Shown: positions 1-6,822, counted from the stretch's first letter. The stretch is DNA of 8,165 bases from Bacillota bacterium (GCA_023388195.1 JAEWGR010000150.1:1-8165), one strand, 5' to 3'. Notes: generated from the letters alone by a model not told the origin. A program made the numbers and translations.

Positions 1-215
1 TTGAAGCCGTTTTATCGGCTCATTATCAATCAAAATTGTTGTTGTTTGTGCTGCAAGCAGCACAACGCACATCTGGCTTTTTTTGATGCATTTCTTTACA
101 TTGTTCAGTTTTCAGGGAACGATAAGCGTTCGATCACCGGCGTATCAGGATGATACATTTTAACCGGAATCATATGCTTTTTGTTTGTCGCTGTGTTGTT
201 GCTTAATGCGACAGC
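1..215 (-). other. rRNA operon leader (upstream of 16S rRNA)
   Basis: Read on the minus strand, this is a transcribed leader of an rRNA operon running off the left edge. It contains the boxA-like antitermination element GTTCCCTGAAAACTGAAC (about 103-120), the Firmicutes-type sequence that precedes 16S genes (B. subtilis has a GAAAACTAAACAAG equivalent about 110 bases before its 16S). Three hairpins are visible: TGTCGC/GCGACA (208-213 with 186-191) near the predicted RNA start, a 9-bp stem TTGTGCTGC/GCAGCACAA (46-54 with 57-65), and AGCCG/CGGCT (5-9 with 16-20) at the edge. No 16S sequence itself is seen, so the 16S start is inferred to lie just to the left. There is no ORF on either strand that looks coding. 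Confidence 0.75.
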
Positions 216-221
216 TTTTAT

Positions 222-250
222 ATATTATCACGTGTAAATCGCCGTGTCAA
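222..250 (-). promoter_or_regulatory. rrn promoter P2
   Basis: TTGACA (245-250), a 17-base spacer and TAATAT (222-227) form a near-perfect sigma-A promoter. The A/T-rich run upstream of the -35 (about 251-290) resembles an UP element. The predicted start is the G at 215, which fits the GTP-initiated rRNA promoters known from Bacillus. Confidence 0.85.
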
Positions 251-337
251 TATATTTTTTTCAAGTGAATATTTCCATAAAAACCGATATAATAAGCAAT
301 TTTGGAATATTTTGTCGTTCACAATAGCGACCCGTTT

Positions 338-367
338 ATAGTATCACATAATTCATTACTATGTCAA
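338..367 (-). promoter_or_regulatory. rrn promoter P1 (tandem, upstream)
   Basis: TTGACA (362-367), an 18-base spacer and TACTAT (338-343) make a second sigma-A promoter about 117 bases upstream of P2. Both promoters share a GTGATAnTAT core around the -10, and the predicted start is again a G (331). Tandem P1/P2 promoters are usual for rRNA operons, and no other gene lies between them and the leader. Confidence 0.6.
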
Positions 368-405
368 TAAGGTCAATGAGCTTATTATTTGTATTTACTG
401 GTATT

Positions 406-447
406 AATATACCTCCAGATGCGAAAAGGTGCACCTGGAGGTATATT
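406..447 (-). terminator. hairpin after ppdK, likely terminator
   Basis: A perfect 13-bp inverted repeat, AATATACCTCCAG (406-418) and CTGGAGGTATATT (435-447), starts 26 bases after the ppdK stop. The loop can add a further 3 pairs. The base of the stem is A/T-rich, but on the minus strand only a short TATTAAT follows, so a classical U-tract is weak. Its place between ppdK and the rrn promoters supports a 3'-end or processing hairpin. Confidence 0.55.
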
Positions 448-473
448 TCTGGAGATAGCCTATTTATGATTCA

Positions 474-3131
474 TTACCTTGTACCGATGATTTCTCCTTC
501 ACTGATTGCGGCTTGGGCGGCAGCCAGTCTGGCAATAGGCACGCGATAAGGCGAACAACTGACATAATTTAAACCAACCTGATGGCAAAAAGCAATCGAA
601 GACGGCTCGCCGCCATGTTCGCCGCAAATACCGATCTCTAAATCAGGTTTGGTCCGGCGTCCGCCTTTAACAGCCATATCCATAAGGCCGCCGACCCCTT
701 TACGATCAATAGTGATAAAAGGATTTTCTTTCAGGATTTTTCTTTCAAGATAGTGAGGCAGGAATTTTCCTTCCGCATCGTCGCGGCTAAACCCAAAGGT
801 TGTTTGCGTCAAATCGTTAGTACCGAAGCTGAAGAAATCACAGTACTCAGCCAGTTCGTCAGCGATAACACAAGCTCGCGGCATTTCAATCATTGTGCCC
901 ACAGAGTAGTGGAACTTAACATTGCAGCTTGCCATTGTAGCTGCAGCAATATTATCTATTTTGGTTTTAAAGAATTTCATTTCGCTAATATCAATAGTTA
1001 ATGGAATCTCGACCTCTGGCAAAACCTTCAGCCCTTCTTGTGTCAGCCGTGCTGCTGCATTAAAAATAGCCTGCATTTGCATTTCGTACACTTCAGGGAA
1101 GGTGATTCCCAAGCGGCAGCCACGATGCCCCAACATCGGGTTGAACTCGTGCAAGCTGCGCACTTTTTTCAGCAATTGTAATTTTTCGTCAAGTAAAGCA
1201 GGGTTTTCTCCGGTTACCCTCAGCTCAGTGGTTTCTATCAGCAACTCTTCAAGGCTGGGAAGAAATTCATGCAGGGGTGGGTCCAACAGGCGAATGGTAA
1301 CCGGAAAACCGGCCATCGCTTGCAGAATACCGTAAAAGTCCCCCTCTTGCATTGGCAGCAGATAGGTCAAGGCTTCCTGCCTTGCTTCCAAAGTCTCAGC
1401 CAAAATCATTTGCTGCACATAAGGCAGGCGATCCTGCCCCATAAACATATGCTCTGTTCTGACCAAACCAATGCCGGTTGCCCCAAATTCCCGTGCTTTT
1501 CTGGCATCTTCCGGGGTATCGGCATTAGCCCGGATCCCCAGATATTTTACTTCATCCGCCCAGGTTAACAGGGTTGTGTATTCAGTTGAGATTTCCGGGT
1601 CTTTCATCGGCACCTGCCCTAAAATCACGCGGCCTGTTGCCCCGTCAATAGATACAAGCTCACCCTTCTTAATGACAATAGTGCCAACACTAAATTCTTC
1701 TTTAATATAATCAATCCGAATAGCTTCACAACCACAGACACACGGTTTCCCCATGCCCCGGGCAACTACGGCCGCATGGCTGGTCATACCGCCGCGGCTG
1801 GTCAGGATACCCTGGGCAGCGACAATGCCATGAATGTCATCAGGGGTAGTTTCTGTACGCACCAGCAATACTTTTTTACCGGCTTTAGCCAAACGTTCCG
1901 CCTCATCCGAGTCAAATACCACCTGTCCGGAGGCTGCGCCAGGCGATGCCGGCAACCCTTTGGCGATCACATTAAGTTCGGCCTGGCTGTCAATCTGCCT
2001 GTGAAGCAGTTGATCAAGCTGGCCCGGATCAACCAATAACAAGGCCTGCGCTTTGGTTATCAAGCCTTCGTTAGCTAATTCGTGAGCGATACGGACACTG
2101 GCCTGAGCGGTCCGTTTGCCGTTACGTGTCTGGAGTATATACAGGCGGCCCCGTTCAATGGTGAATTCAATGTCCTGCATATTCTTATAATGGCTCTCTA
2201 ACAAGCGGGCAATCCGGACAAACTCATTGTACAGCTCAGGCATTTCATCTTTCAACTGGGCAATTGGCCGGGGAGTACGAATACCTGCAACTACATCCTC
2301 GCCCTGGGCATTTGTCAAAAATTCCCCATATAATAGGTTTTCTCCGGTAGAAGGATTACGGGTAAAGGCAACACCGGTACCTGAGTCGTTGCCCATATTA
2401 CCAAATACCATGGATTGAATGTTAACAGCCGTTCCCAGATCATGGTCAATCTTATTCAAGTTACGGTAGATAATGGCCCGGTCGTTGTTCCAGGAACGGA
2501 ATACAGCCTCCACCGACAAAGTCAGCTGTTCCATCGGATCTTCCGGGAAGGGACGGCCACTCCGGTCCAATACTAATTTTTTATAATCAGCAATGATTAC
2601 TTGTAATGATTCGGCAGTAAGCTCCTGATCGTATTTAACGCCCTGTACTTCTTTTTGATTATGCAGCAAATCTTCAAAATCATATTTAGGAATTTCCAGT
2701 ACAACGTCGCTGAACATTTGGATAAAACGACGGTAAGCATCATAAGCAAAGCGGGCATTGCCGGTATTTTGGGCAACCGACTGTACGGTTGCGTCATTGA
2801 GGCCCAGATTCAGAATAGTATCCATCATGCCCGGCATTGAGAACATCGCCCCCGAGCGCACTGACACTAAGAGGGGATTGGCAAGATCACCAAATTTTTT
2901 ACCGGCCTGCTCCTCAACGATACTTAGGTTACGCTTAACCTCGGCCATCAATCCTTCAGGCAATTTGCGCTCCAGACGATAGTATTCAGTGCAAGCTTCG
3001 GTAGTAATTGTCATTCCCGGCGGTACAGGCAAGCCAATATTGGTCATTTCAGCCAGGTTAGCCCCTTTACCACCCAGCAGGGCTTTCATTTCTGATTTTC
3101 CTTCTTTAAATAGATATACAAACTTAGTCAT
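474..3131 (-). CDS. ppdK: pyruvate, phosphate dikinase
   Basis: This cytoplasmic enzyme interconverts pyruvate + ATP + Pi and PEP + AMP + PPi; in anaerobes it serves gluconeogenesis or PPi-linked glycolysis. At 885 aa it is full length for the family. Visible parts, in order: the N-terminal ATP-grasp domain (GGKGANLAEM at 21-30, TRNPSTGE at 257-264), the phosphohistidine swivel domain with GGMTSHA (catalytic His452), and the C-terminal TIM-barrel PEP/pyruvate domain with GTNDLTQ (770-776) and CGEHGG (Cys836, catalytic acid). Thr450, two residues before the histidine, is the position phosphorylated by the PDRP regulator in other PPDKs; no regulator gene is in the window. The ATG start matches the usual N-terminus (xKxVYLFKEG), but the closest GAGG lies only one base before it; the usable Shine-Dalgarno is probably GGAAAGGG, nine bases upstream. 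It is a single-gene unit bounded by terminators. Confidence 0.97.
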   Translation of the reverse strand: MTKFVYLFKEGKSEMKALLGGKGANLAEMTNIGLPVPPGMTITTEACTEYYRLERKLPEGLMAEVKRNLSIVEEQAGKKFGDLANPLLVSVRSGAMFSMPGMMDTILNLGLNDATVQSVAQNTGNARFAYDAYRRFIQMFSDVVLEIPKYDFEDLLHNQKEVQGVKYDQELTAESLQVIIADYKKLVLDRSGRPFPEDPMEQLTLSVEAVFRSWNNDRAIIYRNLNKIDHDLGTAVNIQSMVFGNMGNDSGTGVAFTRNPSTGENLLYGEFLTNAQGEDVVAGIRTPRPIAQLKDEMPELYNEFVRIARLLESHYKNMQDIEFTIERGRLYILQTRNGKRTAQASVRIAHELANEGLITKAQALLLVDPGQLDQLLHRQIDSQAELNVIAKGLPASPGAASGQVVFDSDEAERLAKAGKKVLLVRTETTPDDIHGIVAAQGILTSRGGMTSHAAVVARGMGKPCVCGCEAIRIDYIKEEFSVGTIVIKKGELVSIDGATGRVILGQVPMKDPEISTEYTTLLTWADEVKYLGIRANADTPEDARKAREFGATGIGLVRTEHMFMGQDRLPYVQQMILAETLEARQEALTYLLPMQEGDFYGILQAMAGFPVTIRLLDPPLHEFLPSLEELLIETTELRVTGENPALLDEKLQLLKKVRSLHEFNPMLGHRGCRLGITFPEVYEMQMQAIFNAAARLTQEGLKVLPEVEIPLTIDISEMKFFKTKIDNIAAATMASCNVKFHYSVGTMIEMPRACVIADELAEYCDFFSFGTNDLTQTTFGFSRDDAEGKFLPHYLERKILKENPFITIDRKGVGGLMDMAVKGGRRTKPDLEIGICGEHGGEPSSIAFCHQVGLNYVSCSPYRVPIARLAAAQAAISEGEIIGTR

Positions 3132-3154
3132 ACCTCACTACCCTTTCCAATAAT

Positions 3155-3183
3155 ACTTTATTATCCTATAATTTCCGTGTCAG
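3155..3183 (-). promoter_or_regulatory. candidate ppdK promoter
   Basis: CTGACA (3178-3183), a 17-base spacer and TAAAGT (3155-3160) are the best sigma-A-like pair before ppdK. The -35 matches 5 of 6 and the -10 matches 4 of 6 consensus bases. The predicted start near 3148 would leave a short leader containing the GGAAAGGG site. The region is A/T-rich, so other placements (for example GATAAT at 3162-3167) are possible. Confidence 0.35.
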
Positions 3184-3225
3184 ATCTAATTAAATGCTGT
3201 TTCTATTGCATCGTTTTTAAATAAC

Positions 3226-3261
3226 ATATGCTAATTAAGGGTTTAATTTTAATTAGCATAT
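3226..3261. repeat. 13-bp inverted repeat upstream of ppdK, candidate operator
   Basis: ATATGCTAATTAA (3226-3238) and TTAATTAGCATAT (3249-3261) are perfect inverted copies with a 10-base spacer. Further AATTAG half-sites flank it on the minus strand: one followed by AATATG (about 3257-3268) and one followed by ATCTG (about 3181-3191). There is no U-tract, so it is not a terminator. It lies 40-80 bases upstream of the candidate ppdK promoter, a place fitting a regulator site; the regulator is unknown. Confidence 0.45.
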
Positions 3262-3311
3262 TCTAATTCATTTTATTCTACACACATTGTTTTTTCTCCT
3301 TCTCATCAAAA

Positions 3312-3349
3312 AAAAAATATGAATGGCTATCAAGCCATTCATATTTTTT
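3312..3349 (-). terminator. guaA rho-independent terminator
   Basis: A 17-bp stem (3312-3328 with 3333-3349) with the 4-base loop ATCA is followed on the minus strand by a run of T. The core pairing is ATATGAATGGCT with AGCCATTCATAT. It begins 10 bases after the guaA stop. The A-run on one side and T-run on the other would let it work in both directions, but nothing on the plus strand needs it. Confidence 0.92.
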
Positions 3350-3359
3350 ACCTATTTAT

Positions 3360-4901
3360 CTATTCCCATTCGATTGTAGACGGTGGTTTAGAGGTAATAT
3401 CGTAAACAATCCGGTTTACCCCTTTGACTTCATTGACAATGCGCCGCGAAATCGCATCAAGGACTTCATAGGGCAGACGTACCCAGTCAGCCGTCATACC
3501 ATCTTCACTTTCCACTATTCTCAGGCCCACCGTATAGGCATAAGTCCGTTCATCCCCCATGACCCCAACACTCTTCATCGCCGGTAAAACAGCGAACGAC
3601 TGCCAGACTTTGCGGTAGAGACCAGCCTGTTTAATCTCCTGATAGACAATAGAATCTGCTTCACGCAGAATCTCCAGCCGTTCTTCCGTGATTTCACCGA
3701 TAATCCGGATCGCCAGACCAGGCCCCGGGAAAGGCTGACGATACACAATATCCTCAGTCAAATCGATTTCAAGGCCTAAGGCCCGCACTTCATCCTTAAA
3801 TAAATCCCGCAACGGTTCAATCAGCTCGAACTTCATATCTTCGGGCAGACCGCCCACATTATGATGGCTCTTGATGACAGCGGCTGTGGCCGTGCCACTT
3901 TCAATAACATCAGGATATAACGTGCCTTGTACCAGATAGTCGATTTCACCTAATTTAGCGGCTTCTACTTCGAACACCCGGATAAATTCCTCGCCGATAA
4001 TCTTGCGTTTTGCCTCCGGTTCGGTAATGCCGTCCAGGCGCGCCATGAAACGGTCAACAGCATCTACATACACTAAATTCATTTTGAAGCCGTCACGGAA
4101 GGTTTTAACAACCTGTTCGGCCTCACCTTTGCGCAAAAAGCCATGATTCACAAATACACAGGTCAGCTGATCGCCGATGGCCCGGTGCACTAAAACAGCC
4201 GCAACCGAGGAATCCACGCCGCCGCTTAATGCGCACAATACACGTTTATTGCCTACTTGGGCCTTAATCCTGGCAATAGCCTGATCAACAAAAGAACCCA
4301 TATTCCAGTTACCGGTACAATGGCAAATGTTGAATAAAAAGTTTTTGAGCATGCTCATGCCTTCCGGAGTATGAACTACCTCCGGGTGAAACTGCACGCC
4401 GTAAATCCCCCGGCTGCTATTTTCCATAGCGGCTACCGGGGTGCTGCCGGTGTGAGCCGTAACCGAAAATCCGGCCGGCGGTTCGGCAATATAATCACCA
4501 TGGCTCATCCACACCTGCGTCTCGGGATTGATGTCTGCAAATATGCCGTCATTTTTATCGACATGCAGACGGGTATTACCATATTCACGTGTGGTGGCAT
4601 GGGCTACTTTGCCACCTAGTGTATGGGCCGTCAACTGCATACCATAACAAATTCCCAGCACCGGTGAGTTAATTTCAAATACCTGCGGATCACATTTAGG
4701 TGCTTCATCGCCGTATACACTGGACGGACCACCCGAAAAAACAATACCTTTAGGTGCCAGCTGACGGATTTTTTCAATACTGGTATTAAAAGGGACTATT
4801 TCGCAATAAACCCCGCATTCGCGGATTCGTCTGGCAATTAGCTGGCTGTATTGGCCGCCAAAATCCATAACTAAAATCATTTCCTGGTTTCCTGTCGTCA
4901 C
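3360..4901 (-). CDS. guaA: GMP synthase (glutamine-hydrolysing)
   Basis: GuaA makes GMP from XMP, ATP and glutamine, the last step of guanine nucleotide synthesis, in the cytoplasm. The protein has 513 aa, normal for the family. Order of domains: class I glutamine amidotransferase (about 8-195) with nucleophile Cys85 in GICYG and His172/Glu174 in FHPE; ATP-pyrophosphatase (about 205-395) with the P-loop SGGVDSS at 226-232; C-terminal dimerisation domain ending in TSKPPSTIEWE. I place the start at a GTG at 4899-4901, because AGAGGAGG lies exactly seven bases upstream. The reading frame stays open further up to a possible TTG at 4959-4961, but that has no ribosome-binding site. An ATG seven codons downstream of the GTG is the other choice, closer to the common MILVMDFGGQ start. 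It is transcribed alone, from a long leader. Confidence 0.97.
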   Translation of the reverse strand: MTTGNQEMILVMDFGGQYSQLIARRIRECGVYCEIVPFNTSIEKIRQLAPKGIVFSGGPSSVYGDEAPKCDPQVFEINSPVLGICYGMQLTAHTLGGKVAHATTREYGNTRLHVDKNDGIFADINPETQVWMSHGDYIAEPPAGFSVTAHTGSTPVAAMENSSRGIYGVQFHPEVVHTPEGMSMLKNFLFNICHCTGNWNMGSFVDQAIARIKAQVGNKRVLCALSGGVDSSVAAVLVHRAIGDQLTCVFVNHGFLRKGEAEQVVKTFRDGFKMNLVYVDAVDRFMARLDGITEPEAKRKIIGEEFIRVFEVEAAKLGEIDYLVQGTLYPDVIESGTATAAVIKSHHNVGGLPEDMKFELIEPLRDLFKDEVRALGLEIDLTEDIVYRQPFPGPGLAIRIIGEITEERLEILREADSIVYQEIKQAGLYRKVWQSFAVLPAMKSVGVMGDERTYAYTVGLRIVESEDGMTADWVRLPYEVLDAISRRIVNEVKGVNRIVYDITSKPPSTIEWE

Positions 4902-4902
4902 G

Positions 4903-4916
4903 TGGAATCCTCCTCT
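4903..4916 (-). promoter_or_regulatory. guaA ribosome-binding site deciding the GTG start
   Basis: AGAGGAGG (4909-4916 on the minus strand) is an almost complete anti-16S match, spaced seven bases (ATTCCAC) from the GTG at 4901. This decides the start against the longer open frame. It is preceded by CTAATTAG, a small palindrome. Confidence 0.8.
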
Positions 4917-4937
4917 AATTAGCGCTATTTGGATTAA

Positions 4938-5129
4938 GGCCTCATACACCCATATCGGCAAATTCAGGCCGGGTACATGCTCTAAGGCGTAAGCCCTAGA
5001 CTGGATGGGCCTGCTGATCTGTTGTCAACTGATCTTTCAACAGTTGTAAATAAGGCATCATACCTCACAATGTGTACAAGCACGCAGGAACTGCCAGTAA
5101 TTTTAGTTATCGGCATAACCCTGGTACTT
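4938..5129 (-). promoter_or_regulatory. long structured guaA leader (no recognised riboswitch)
   Basis: If the promoter at 5136-5164 is used, guaA has a leader of about 228 bases. Possible pairings: GGCCT/AGGCC (4966-4970 with 4938-4942), ACCC/GGGT (4971-4974 with 4948-4951), and two overlapping stems that cannot form together, CAACTG/CAGTTG (5041-5046 with 5026-5031) and CTGTTG/CAACAG (5038-5043 with 5019-5024). GATCAG is repeated directly at 5029-5034 and 5014-5019. I looked for the conserved core of the purine riboswitch and did not find it, and there is no intrinsic terminator just before guaA. Regulation in this leader is therefore only a possibility. Confidence 0.3.
4996..5061 (-). CDS. 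possible 21-codon leader ORF upstream of guaA
   Basis: An ATG-ATG start (5056-5061) preceded by GTGAGG opens a 21-codon frame ending in TAG at 4996-4998. The peptide begins MMPYLQLLKDQ and is hydrophilic after that; I do not recognise it. GAGG is one base from the first ATG and four from the second, so initiation would probably be weak. It lies wholly within the guaA leader and overlaps its alternative inverted repeats, so it could be a regulatory leader peptide, a decayed gene or chance. Downstream, in another frame, about 41 codons stay open into guaA and read like protein. Confidence 0.2.
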   Translation of the reverse strand: MMPYLQLLKDQLTTDQQAHPV

Positions 5130-5135
5130 TATGCA

Positions 5136-5164
5136 ATCATATCAGTTTCGCTATATATCGCCAA
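5136..5164 (-). promoter_or_regulatory. candidate guaA promoter
   Basis: TTGGCG (5159-5164), a 17-base spacer and TATGAT (5136-5141) resemble a sigma-A promoter, with 4 of 6 and 5 of 6 matches. It lies after the U-rich tail of the preceding hairpin, as expected for an independent guaA unit. The predicted start is near 5129. A second TATGAT (5057-5062) has no suitable -35. Confidence 0.45.
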
Positions 5165-5182
5165 ATTCCTGCAGGCCAGCCA

Positions 5183-5274
5183 AATAAAAGTAAAAGAGTG
5201 GACTCACTCCCCGCGTCTGTGCCCTGGCCGGTTCTTCACCCGGCATTACACAACCCGCAGGGAAATCCACCCTT
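5183..5274 (-). terminator. rod-shaped hairpin with U-rich tail after the deacetylase gene
   Basis: Twelve bases after the stop of the deacetylase gene a nested series of stems begins on the minus strand: AAGGGTGGA with TCCACTCTT (5266-5274/5194-5202, one G-U), TCCC with GGGG, GCG with CGC, TGTG with CACA, and GCCGG with CCGGC around an 8-base loop. Together they fold about 81 bases into one rod with small internal loops, followed by a T-rich run (5183-5195). A shorter alternative, GAGTG/CACTC (5196-5200 with 5205-5209), would also place a terminator stem directly before the T-run. The simplest reading is the transcription terminator of the deacetylase gene, but it is more elaborate than usual. 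Confidence 0.6.
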
Positions 5275-5286
5275 GCTTCAGTCCTG

Positions 5287-6027
5287 TTAATGTCTCTGTA
5301 TCCCTTTGTCACTATACTTTTCCAACAGTTCACCGACAGTAACAAAAGTATACCCCTCAGCTTTCATCCGCTCAATCAGAATCGGCAGCGCCTCAGCCGT
5401 TTGCACAGGGGTATCGGAGGCATGCATAAGGATAATCGCGCCTGGTTTCAGTCTTTTCATGACCCGCTCAACGATGACATCCCGGCCAGGATTTTTCCAG
5501 TCCAGTGAATCCACATTCCAGATAATTGTTTTATAACCGAGTTCATCGGTCACTTTTAATGACTTCTGATTATAGTGGCCATTCGGCGGCCGCAGCAGCC
5601 GTGGCTCAACGCCGGTAATCTCTTTAATCTGGGCATGGGCTTTGGTAATATCCTCTTTGACCCATTCCGGTGACATGTCGCCGTAATTTTCATGCCGGTA
5701 ACCATGGCTTGCCACTTCATGCCCGTCTTGGGCAATCCGCTTCGCTACTTCCGGAAACTTCGTGGCCCATGGCCCCATAATAAAAAATGTCGATTTAATA
5801 TTGTTTTTCTGTAATGTATCTAATATCGACGGTGTAAACTTATTGCCCCACGAATGGTCAAAGGTAAGTGCCACTACCTTTTGGTCGGTACGCGTCCCGG
5901 CAATAGCCATTGGACCGCCGGCAATTACATCTGTCACTTGCACATACATAGCCGATATCGCAAACAAGCCGATGATGCTGTAAAAGATATTCCGGTGATA
6001 AAACAGGCGGCGCAAGTTAATAATCAT
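5287..6027 (-). CDS. polysaccharide deacetylase, PdaB-like (CE4, sporulation type)
   Basis: A CE4 (NodB-type) deacetylase predicted to remove N-acetyl groups from a cell-wall or spore-cortex glycan outside the membrane. Of 246 aa, residues 12-31 form a membrane anchor or uncleaved signal, and the catalytic domain spans about 50-235. Motifs: TFDHSWG (55-61; Asp57 the general base), SHGYRH (His108 and His112, metal ligands), RPPNG (146-150), DSLDW (173-177) and LMHAS (His202). The second aspartate of the usual TFDDG metal site is His58; B. subtilis PdaB also departs there, so this may mark the PdaB subgroup rather than loss of function. PdaB is needed to keep spores intact in B. subtilis. The ATG start has a strong GGAGGAGGG site. 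A sigma-E-like promoter precedes it, supporting a role in sporulation. The name pdaB is likely but not proven. Confidence 0.85.
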   Translation of the reverse strand: MIINLRRLFYHRNIFYSIIGLFAISAMYVQVTDVIAGGPMAIAGTRTDQKVVALTFDHSWGNKFTPSILDTLQKNNIKSTFFIMGPWATKFPEVAKRIAQDGHEVASHGYRHENYGDMSPEWVKEDITKAHAQIKEITGVEPRLLRPPNGHYNQKSLKVTDELGYKTIIWNVDSLDWKNPGRDVIVERVMKRLKPGAIILMHASDTPVQTAEALPILIERMKAEGYTFVTVGELLEKYSDKGIQRH

Positions 6028-6055
6028 CTTTTCCCTCCTCCCGCAGCTACACTAG

Positions 6056-6084
6056 TATGTATGCGGCAGGCAGGGCGTTTATGC
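6056..6084 (-). promoter_or_regulatory. candidate sigma-E (mother-cell sporulation) promoter
   Basis: GCATAAA (6078-6084), a 14-base spacer and CATACATA (6056-6063) closely match the known B. subtilis sigma-E consensus (about KMATATT, 14-15 bases, CATACANT). The predicted start near 6048 gives a short leader before the deacetylase ribosome-binding site. Known pdaB genes are sporulation-expressed, which agrees. I see no good sigma-A promoter here. Confidence 0.5.
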
Positions 6085-6125
6085 TTGTAGCTTGTCAGCT
6101 CTAAACGTGGAGTAAGGGCGTGGTA

Positions 6126-6767
6126 CTAACGCTCTTGCCACTTTATATACGGATAGTTTGCCATACAATACAGAATAAGCTTATCTGAGACCGTATAGGC
6201 CAGGCGCAGGGTAATAACAACGGTCGCAGCCGTTATCCACCACAACCACTCACTATGCCTGATTTCTGTAGGAATCAGTAGACCGGCAGCCAGCATAACA
6301 ATAATAAACATGCTGCTAAGCGGTATGACGGTTTGAATGACCCCAAAACCCAGCCTGGTATAAATTAATGTATTCAAATCCTTCTTTCTCGCATTGAAAA
6401 GATCCATACAGGCATCATAACGGTCCTGTACCCACTTTTCCTCCTGACCGGTTATGATGATGCGGCCACTGACGGGAACAAAATTCTTAAAGGACAAGGC
6501 CATGGTACCTTTGTCCGGTATTTCGATTGTCAGCAATAGCTGATCAATATGAGCAAACGATTTAGTCAGGGCAATCAATTCCTCCAGGCTCTGCACAGTC
6601 TGGGTTGACCTTTCTTCTTTCTTGCCCAGGAAATCATCACCGGTGCCAACAGTAGCATGCCAAAGGAATTCTCCGTCCTGGTCAAAGATCTCCCACAGCT
6701 TGAAAAATAATGCTTCATCAAAGGTACAGGCTGGCAATCGACTTTGTTCTATAAATTTGTATTCCAC
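6126..6767 (-). CDS. hypothetical protein with two C-terminal membrane helices
   Basis: I do not recognise this 213-aa protein. Residues 1-130 are soluble, mixed alpha/beta in character and rich in charged and aromatic residues (for example LWEIFDQDGEFLWHATVG at 24-41). Two hydrophobic helices follow at about 141-164 and 174-192, joined by a short loop with a WLWW cluster, and the tail ends KWQER. There is no N-terminal signal, so the large domain probably faces the cytoplasm. The start is a GTG at 6765-6767, chosen because TGGAGGT lies six bases upstream. The upstream gene has its own hairpin terminator 56 bases before this start, so it is probably a separate unit. I see no clear terminator after its TAG before the sigma-E-like promoter. 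The reading frame is intact and uninterrupted. Confidence 0.75.
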   Translation of the reverse strand: MEYKFIEQSRLPACTFDEALFFKLWEIFDQDGEFLWHATVGTGDDFLGKKEERSTQTVQSLEELIALTKSFAHIDQLLLTIEIPDKGTMALSFKNFVPVSGRIIITGQEEKWVQDRYDACMDLFNARKKDLNTLIYTRLGFGVIQTVIPLSSMFIIVMLAAGLLIPTEIRHSEWLWWITAATVVITLRLAYTVSDKLILYCMANYPYIKWQER

Positions 6768-6822
6768 CGGGATACCTCCATTGACTGAAAGTTTTTACTT
6801 ATAGTATTAGTATATAAGGAAA

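Noticed and set aside
361..2982. Several plus-strand open frames across and next to ppdK
   Set aside because: They lie opposite the intact 885-codon ppdK or in the rrn promoter region, have no ribosome-binding site that stands out, and resemble no family.
4902..4961. Longer guaA starting at TTG 4959-4961
   Set aside because: No Shine-Dalgarno site precedes the TTG, while AGAGGAGG is ideally placed for the GTG at 4901, and the added residues are not part of known GuaA proteins.
4902..5286. Guanine, ZTP or cobalamin riboswitch upstream of guaA
   Set aside because: I could not find the conserved core sequences of these classes; only one stem resembles a cobalamin element, and there is no expression platform next to guaA.
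5022..5345. Plus- and minus-strand open frames of 64-106 codons in the guaA/deacetylase gap
   Set aside because: They run through the structured hairpin and promoter-like DNA or overlap the deacetylase end, lack convincing start signals and show no family resemblance.
6053..6084. Sigma-G reading (CATACTA) of the deacetylase promoter
   Set aside because: The spacer to the nearest -35-like GCATA is 20 bases, too long; the overlapping sigma-E reading with a 14-base spacer fits better.
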